This document shows positions 58,609-64,000 of a DNA stretch of 64,000 nucleotides, in pieces (within the stretch, counting starts at the first letter, position 1; every line of letters begins with the position of its first letter). The position numbers were made by a program, and so were the translations under genes. Below the pieces are notes generated by a model that saw only the letters and a program-made list of their open reading frames with translations, did not search any database and was not told where the DNA came from. The DNA lies in the NCBI GenBank assembly GCA_010279815.1, contig QEOQ01000508.1, forward strand, positions 2,301,152-2,365,151. The letters are read 5' to 3'. The DNA comes from Brachionus plicatilis. Lineage: Eukaryota; Rotifera; Eurotatoria; Ploima; Brachionidae.

Positions 58609-59580
58609 CAGGGATGTGCATTAAGTACTCAAATCGTATTTTCAATACTTAAGTAAATGGACCATATTTTTAAGTAAATACTTAAGTATTTATCAGGATA
58701 CTTAGGTACTTAAATTTATTTGAATAAAATATCAAAAAAAAAAGCTATTTTTTATCAAAATTTTATTGCAAAAATTTGGGCTTAATACAAATTAATTAAA
58801 TTTAGTAAAAATTCTTTTTAATTACCTAACTATTAATGTTACATATAGTTACATTTTAAAAAAATTAAGGAAGAAAAATTTTTATCTGTTAGCTTAGCTC
58901 GGTTTGGCCTAAGGATGTTTCCCCCTATGCTAAAAGTTCTTTCAACTGAAGCTGTAAAATTTTCCCACGGTCTTTCAATAGCGGACTTTTCATAGTCAAA
59001 GTTTGAAATAATCCGAGGATGTTGCTTAGGTAAAAAAGGTTGAGAAGGTTTTGTTTTATTCTGAAAACCACGACCGATTATCATCTAAGTTAGACAAAGA
59101 GAGAGTTAATTTGAATCGAAGATTAGATTTTTTGGATTGGGACAATAATCAAGAATGGTTGAGACCAATAATAAAAGTTTCTTTTGTTTGTAAAAAAAAG
59201 TGTTGAGAGAATTTTTGTATAGCGGTTAAATTTCAAAGCAGTGTGTTTTTGATTTAATACAACAAGTTAAACGAAGGAGAGTCTTCTTCAAGCTTTATTG
59301 TTCTCTATTTAACAAATAAGTAATACTGCAAAAAAAAATTATGTTTAATTGGTGTGTGAAATAAAATTTTTTTATTTGCAATCATAAACAAATGATATAA
59401 AAAAAAATCTGAAATTATGAATGTTAGTCAAAAAGTTAAGTATTTTTAAATACTTAAGTAAATTCGGTCTTACTTAAGTACTTAAAAAAATTCGAATTTT
59501 TCAAAATTTATACTTAAGTATTTACTTAACTTTATTTTTTTTTAAGTACTTAAGTACTTAATACTTAATGCACATCCCTG
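58609..59580 (-). mobile_element. Non-autonomous hAT element keeping the transposase dimerisation end
   Basis: Ends CAGGGATGTGCATTAAGTA (58609, and inverted to 59580), followed by tandem ACTTAAGTA subterminal repeats on both sides. The flanks CTACCCAT (58601-58608) and CTACCTAT (59581-59588) are an 8-bp target duplication with one mismatch. On the minus strand 59084-58839 codes for ENFTASVERTFSIGGNILRP, NRAKLTDKNFSSLIFLKCN, the C-terminal hATC dimerisation segment of a hAT transposase (S.ERtFS.agNil...R..L...n...LiFL). It is in frame to a stop. The catalytic core is missing, so this is an internally deleted copy. Confidence 0.88.
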
Positions 59581-59999
59581 CTACCTATACACTCTTTACT
59601 TAGATGTCTCATTTATTTGATATGCTATATAATAAGTTGCTTTCTCGCTCCAAATCTAAACTTCTTTTAAATCTAAAAAATGAATCAACCAAAATCAGGA
59701 TAAAAAACTCTTTATAAGATATGTTAAAAACTGTTTTCTCTTCAAAAACGAGTTAATTTTATCACTCATAAAGGACTATGAGGATGTTTTTGTTGAGAGC
59801 TCAAGAGAACCTGAAAAAAAGTCTCCCTTATCAATTTTTGTCCATTTGTCAATTTCCACGGGAGTGACTTGCAACAGCCAAATCTTTCAATGTCTAGAAG
59901 CTTCCCTTTCTTAATATTGCCATTTTACTTTATGTTTTTTAAATATTATATTTTTTAAATATTTTTAAAATTTGCTTAATGTAATAAAATAGATCTGCA

Positions 60000-60500
60000 A
60001 AATACTCTGCAATTTTCTGCATTTTGCTCGCCATTAAAAATTATTCTAATCAACTGTGCAAGCACATTGCAGATTTTTTGCAGACATATATTTTCGGACT
60101 AAGCAAAGTTGCTTAAACATTAAACATTTTACAGAACTAAATTAACCCTTATAGTAAAAAAGTTATTCAAATTTTTCTGAATTGAAACGATCGAATTGAA
60201 ATGAACTTTACAACCCCAGTAAAAAATGAATGTTCTAAACTGTATAGACTAGTTTTTTTTTAATGAATTTTATTTAATTATTTTTAAAAAGAAACTTTTC
60301 TGTAAAATGCACACCATCAAAAAATACTCGAATAAACTATGCAATAAATTGCAGAGTTTTGCAGAGCTTGGAAATCCTTTATAAAAATTTGTACAATATT
60401 AAACTCTTTACGGAACCATTTTTGCACAATTAGAAAAAAAAATAATAAAGTTTAATATAATTTTTTAATAATTTTTACTTTTTGTACTGTACCCTTAACG
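60000..60500. repeat. Partial copies of the TGCAAAA palindromic repeat
   Basis: 60000-60080 and 60299-60490 match the two halves of the palindrome at 27569-27910 (CTGCAATTTTCTGTAAAATG.., ACCATCAAAAA, AATTGCAGAGTTTTGCAGAG, TTTTTACTTTTTGTACTGTA). About 220 bp of unrelated AT-rich DNA lies between. Confidence 0.55.
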
Positions 60501-60967
60501 CGAAAAAAAAATGTGTTAAAATATTTTTTTTAAAAAACTTAAGTCGAAAATTATACTGAAGTTTTAAATAAGTATTAAAGAAATTTCTTAAATTAAAATT
60601 ACAAATTTAATCTTATAATTAATTATACATTTCGTATATAGGCATTAATAATATCTAAAAAAAATGAGTATTCCAAATGAAACTTCACCAAACTTAAAGC
60701 TAAATATATAACAAAAGTGAAGGATTATTTTTGTGTCAACAAAATAATTGTTTTTACCCATATAATAGGCGGGAAAATAAAAAAAAGCGTCTTTTTTTTA
60801 TTTGTCATCAATCCAAAAACATAAAACCAAAAAAAAATATTATCTGAAAAAAAAAACATAAAAAAAATACAAAAAGGAAAAATGTATATAAATAATTTAA
60901 GAAAAAAAGGCTCAAAAGTTTAGAAATTTTTTACAATTTACTACTATAAATGCTGGCCTTTGGCGTT

Positions 60968-61345
60968 TTAACAAGCCAAAACTCTTATTGGCATAGATTC
61001 AATCAATTTTTGTACGTTCTCAGTAGGAATCTTTAGCCATTCTTTGTGTTTAACCTCTTTTAAATGCTCAATAGAGGCTACTTTAGTGTCTACCAATTTG
61101 GCATCCATGTATGACCATGAGTTCTCGATTGAGTTGAGATCTGGTGAACGAGCACACCATGACAGAACCTCAATAGTCTGTTCTTTGAACCAGTCGCTTA
61201 CTGAGTGAGCAGTATGTGCCGAAGCGCCATCTTGCTGAAAATTCCAAGAGTCGTCTGGCTCAAATAGCAGTTCAACAGATGATAAAATATTGTTTTCCAA
61301 GGTGTTGATGTAGACTGAGTGATTGATTCGTCTTGTTTAAATGTT
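60968..61345 (-). mobile_element. Tc1-type transposase, C-terminal fragment (DD34E)
   Basis: The minus strand codes for the second half of a Tc1/mariner transposase: INTLENNILSSVELLF, then NFQQDGASAHTAHSVSDWFK with the second catalytic Asp, then SWCARSPDLNSIENSWSYMD with the catalytic Glu. Exactly 34 residues lie between that Asp and Glu (DD34E, the Tc1 pattern). The C-terminal helix ends QKLIESMPIRVLA. The N-terminal DNA-binding half and first Asp are absent upstream. The reading frame is intact over 110 codons, so decay is recent or truncation was the main lesion. Confidence 0.88.
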
Positions 61346-61626
61346 GCATATACCAGTGCCTATAAATATACATTTATGTATTTTACAGTTAAAAAAAAAA
61401 ATTTTAAGAATAGAATATTTTTTTATGCGTTGAAAAAATTAAATAATGTGACTGCTTTAATTATTAAATGAGTGTTTAATTACTAAGAGGTAAACAAATC
61501 AAATGAGTGTTTAATAGTATGCTTGTTAAATTAATAATTTATAAAGAGTATTAAATAATCTTAATGTTGACTTTTTATTAATAAATCGTCATATATAAAA
61601 AAAAAAAGATTGGCCTAGTTTTTCGT

Positions 61627-62568
61627 TAGTAGATAAATGTTTTTTTTAGTAGATAATTTAATTTAAAAAAGTAGATAAAATAAATAGTAGATAAATAATT
61701 TTTTTAATTAGATAAAAATAGTATTCAAAAGATATTTTTATTCAAATGTAGATAATTGTTTTCTGAAGTAGATATTTATCAAAAAGTGCTAATTTTTTGT
61801 TTTTTGACACTTACACTTCAAAAAATTACCACTTTGAATTAAATTAATTTCTTAATTGCGTAATATATTAAGCTAAACATATTAATATTAATAATAATAA
61901 TAATTAATTACAAAATATTCCTAACAGGCTGACTGAAAAGAAGGCACTACGCCGTTCGGAGCTGCCAAAAGGAACTATATATTTATAGACGGAAATAAGT
62001 GGTCAAAAAAGGAAAAAAGAGTTACAAAACTTGGCAAAAAACAATTTTACAAGTGTAGCTCTTGTTCAAAAAAAATGCTTTCGCTTAAGCTTCGAACAAG
62101 TCTAGAAGTTCAAGTTTGTATCGAAGATTGTCTCCACCAGCACAGCAACGCTAATTCAAAAGAAGCATGGGAAAAAAGCAACAATCGGGTATTGGAAATG
62201 TACCAGAAAGATAAACTATACAATCTTTAATGTCTCTCATCAAAATTAACTTGTTTTGGCTTCAAATTCAGCAGTCCAAGATCTAGTCGAAAACAATATT
62301 CAAATTTCTGAGAAACGTAAATGTGGAAGACCAAAAAAATCTAATAATGAAAGTGAGCAGCCGTCAAAAAGTTTAAGAAATTAAGTGTCAATTACTTTGT
62401 TTGTTTTATTCAAGGTAATTTTTCTTTCTGTTTTTCTTATGTTTTTTTTTAATTATCTATGTTTGAAAAAATAAATATCTACTATTAAAAACTATTATCT
62501 ACTTCTTATTGATTTTATCTAATTTTTATTAAAAAAAAATATCTACTAAAAAAAATAATTATCTACTG
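61627..62568 (+). mobile_element. MULE-like element with GTAGATAA subterminal arrays and a zinc-finger/AT-hook gene remnant
   Basis: Both ends carry repeated AGTAGATAA (left, 61627-61775) and ATTATCTACT (right, 62455-62568), at least five copies a side in opposite orientation. On the plus strand about 61970-62230 codes for IDGNKWSKKEKRVTKLGKKQ, FYKCSSCSKKML, CIEDCLHQHSN. This is a W..K...Y.C..C...H.H layout like FLYWCH/WRKY-type fingers of Mutator-like transposases. It ends at a TAA. A second piece (about 62268-62384) reads SEKRKCGRPKKSNNESEQPS, an AT-hook-like motif, and ends LRN-stop. The two may be exons or frame-broken parts. No DDE core is present. Confidence 0.65.
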
Positions 62569-64000
62569 ACAAAAAATATACCCAAAAAAGATTTTTGTTT
62601 TTGTTCTTTTTTACCATTAATGTCAGATCCCTAAATTACCAATTTAATCGTTTATGAATGGATTGCGCTTCTAAAATAAAGATAGACCTATTTATTTAAG
62701 CAAAGAAAGCCAGTTTCAGAGAATGATTTAACTTGGTTCTTTTTTTTAATCGCAAATTTGAATTTAATTATAAATTTATCTATTTTTATTAATTCATTAA
62801 AAATTATTTTTAATATTCAATGATATCTTCTATATACTCTCATTTTTGAATTCTTTTGAAATAAATTTTAAAATAATGAGAAATTTAGCATAAGTACCAC
62901 AAAATTGCAATGAAATATTCCAAATTTTTTTTTCTCTAACTATTTAATAAAATTCTTCAATTATTTATATAATACAAAAAAAAATAATTAACACTAAATT
63001 AATTATAAATCCAATATTTATAACTTATTGACACTATTTCTTAAAAAATAAAACTTTTAATAAAACAATGATAACTAATTCAAGACAAATCTTATAAAAA
63101 ATATATCAAAAAACTTTTATTTTCCCAATAAAAACAAATAAAAATAAATGAGGATAATTAAAAACATTAATTTTTTCAAAAAACTTATTTTAAATATTTA
63201 TTTTCTATCTGTTTCGAGCTGATCCCCCTTCATATTGAATAAAAATGAAATAAAAAAAAAGATAAAAATATAAAATAACAAATTAAAATAAGTTATGAGT
63301 GGTTTTACATGTTCAAGTATTAATAGGTTTTTTAAAAATAAGAGCAAATAAAATAGAAATTACAACATTGATTACTTTTTTTTATTTTTTATTCAATTCT
63401 ATTAAAATAATTTAAAAAATACTTTAATTTTTAAATAATAAGTGCCATTTTTTCAGTTGAAAATATTGGATTTCTATTTAATTTACTGTTGATTGATTTT
63501 TTTTATGTATTATCTTAATAATTGGGAAATTTTTTTAAATATTAGATTTAATATTAGATAAAATAAAAGGTAAGGGGTATTTCATTAAAATTTTGTGGTA
63601 ATAATTAATGGCTCCCGTTTTTCAAGGTATCAAACATTTTTGAGACTTGAGACTTTTTGTTAAAACCAGATTTTCTCATTAACCTTTTAATATCATGCTT
63701 AAGCATCCTATATAGATTAATAAATTTTGATTAGTAATAAACATTTTTTAATAATTATAATCTTTCTCTTAAATTTTTTCTATTTTAAGTCTGTTTTAGT
63801 AATCATGAATTTTTCTTTGTCCAAAGAATGTTGAAATTTTTTAAAATTTTAATAATAAAATTAATTAAGGTATTACAGTTGATCCTTAAACTCAATTTCA
63901 TGTGGTCAGCTACATTATAGCTATTTATTTATTATTATTAATCAAAAATTTTCGAAAAATTTAAATTTTGTATTTTTTTAACTAAAAAACTCATTTTTTT
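62569..64000. other. AT-rich terminal stretch of the window
   Basis: No gene recognised. It contains the third copy of the LINE-type tail repeat at about 63215-63330 (TTCGAGCTGATCC.., A-rich runs, AAAATAAGTTATGAG..TACATGTTCAAGTATT). Confidence 0.45.

Overview
The window looks like gene-poor nuclear DNA of a small invertebrate. It is very AT-rich, has eukaryotic GT-AG introns (many only about 50-76 nt), holds animal-specific genes (beta-catenin, Pellino, G-beta-5, TAF3, MCFD2) and is full of decayed LINE and DNA-transposon copies. A monogonont rotifer such as Brachionus is my best guess from the combination of base composition, tiny introns and repeat types. That is inference, because no rRNA or mitochondrial marker is present.

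Layout. 1-1195 (-): 5' part of a G-protein beta-5 gene, cut by the window edge. 5.2-6.9 kb (-): DAP3/mS29, rebuilt from seven exons. 8.9-25.6 kb: four genes whose coding regions show no intron, namely a eukaryotic-type UDP-galactopyranose mutase (+), a dual-specificity phosphatase (+), a phytanoyl-CoA-dioxygenase-family protein (-) and a beta-catenin/armadillo gene (+). Between them lie MITEs and three broken LINE fragments (19.0-21.7 kb). 26-31.9 kb: a decayed mariner-type transposon, palindromic repeats, two broken LINE pieces (one split by a MULE-like element) and a small MITE. 32.0-32.6 kb (-): MCFD2, two exons. 32.6-41.9 kb: AT-rich and nearly geneless, with foldback repeats. 41.9-45.6 kb (+): Pellino, two exons. 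49.6-58.0 kb (+): TAF3, with its histone fold in exon 1 and its PHD finger at the end of exon 2, separated by a 5.0 kb intron packed with nested transposons. 58-64 kb: a hAT element with an 8-bp target duplication, a Tc1-type transposase fragment and a MULE-like element encoding a FLYWCH/WRKY-like zinc finger.

The host genes are unrelated housekeeping, signalling and transcription genes and do not form an operon or a pathway cluster. DAP3 acts in mitochondrial translation and MCFD2 in ER-to-Golgi cargo export. Beta-catenin, Pellino and G-beta-5 act in signalling, and TAF3 is a TFIID subunit that reads H3K4me3. The most unusual content is the transposon layer: nested elements in the TAF3 intron, several foldback families sharing one architecture, and short elements that keep only a DNA-binding or dimerisation piece of a transposase. 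I found no convincing tRNA or rRNA gene by eye.
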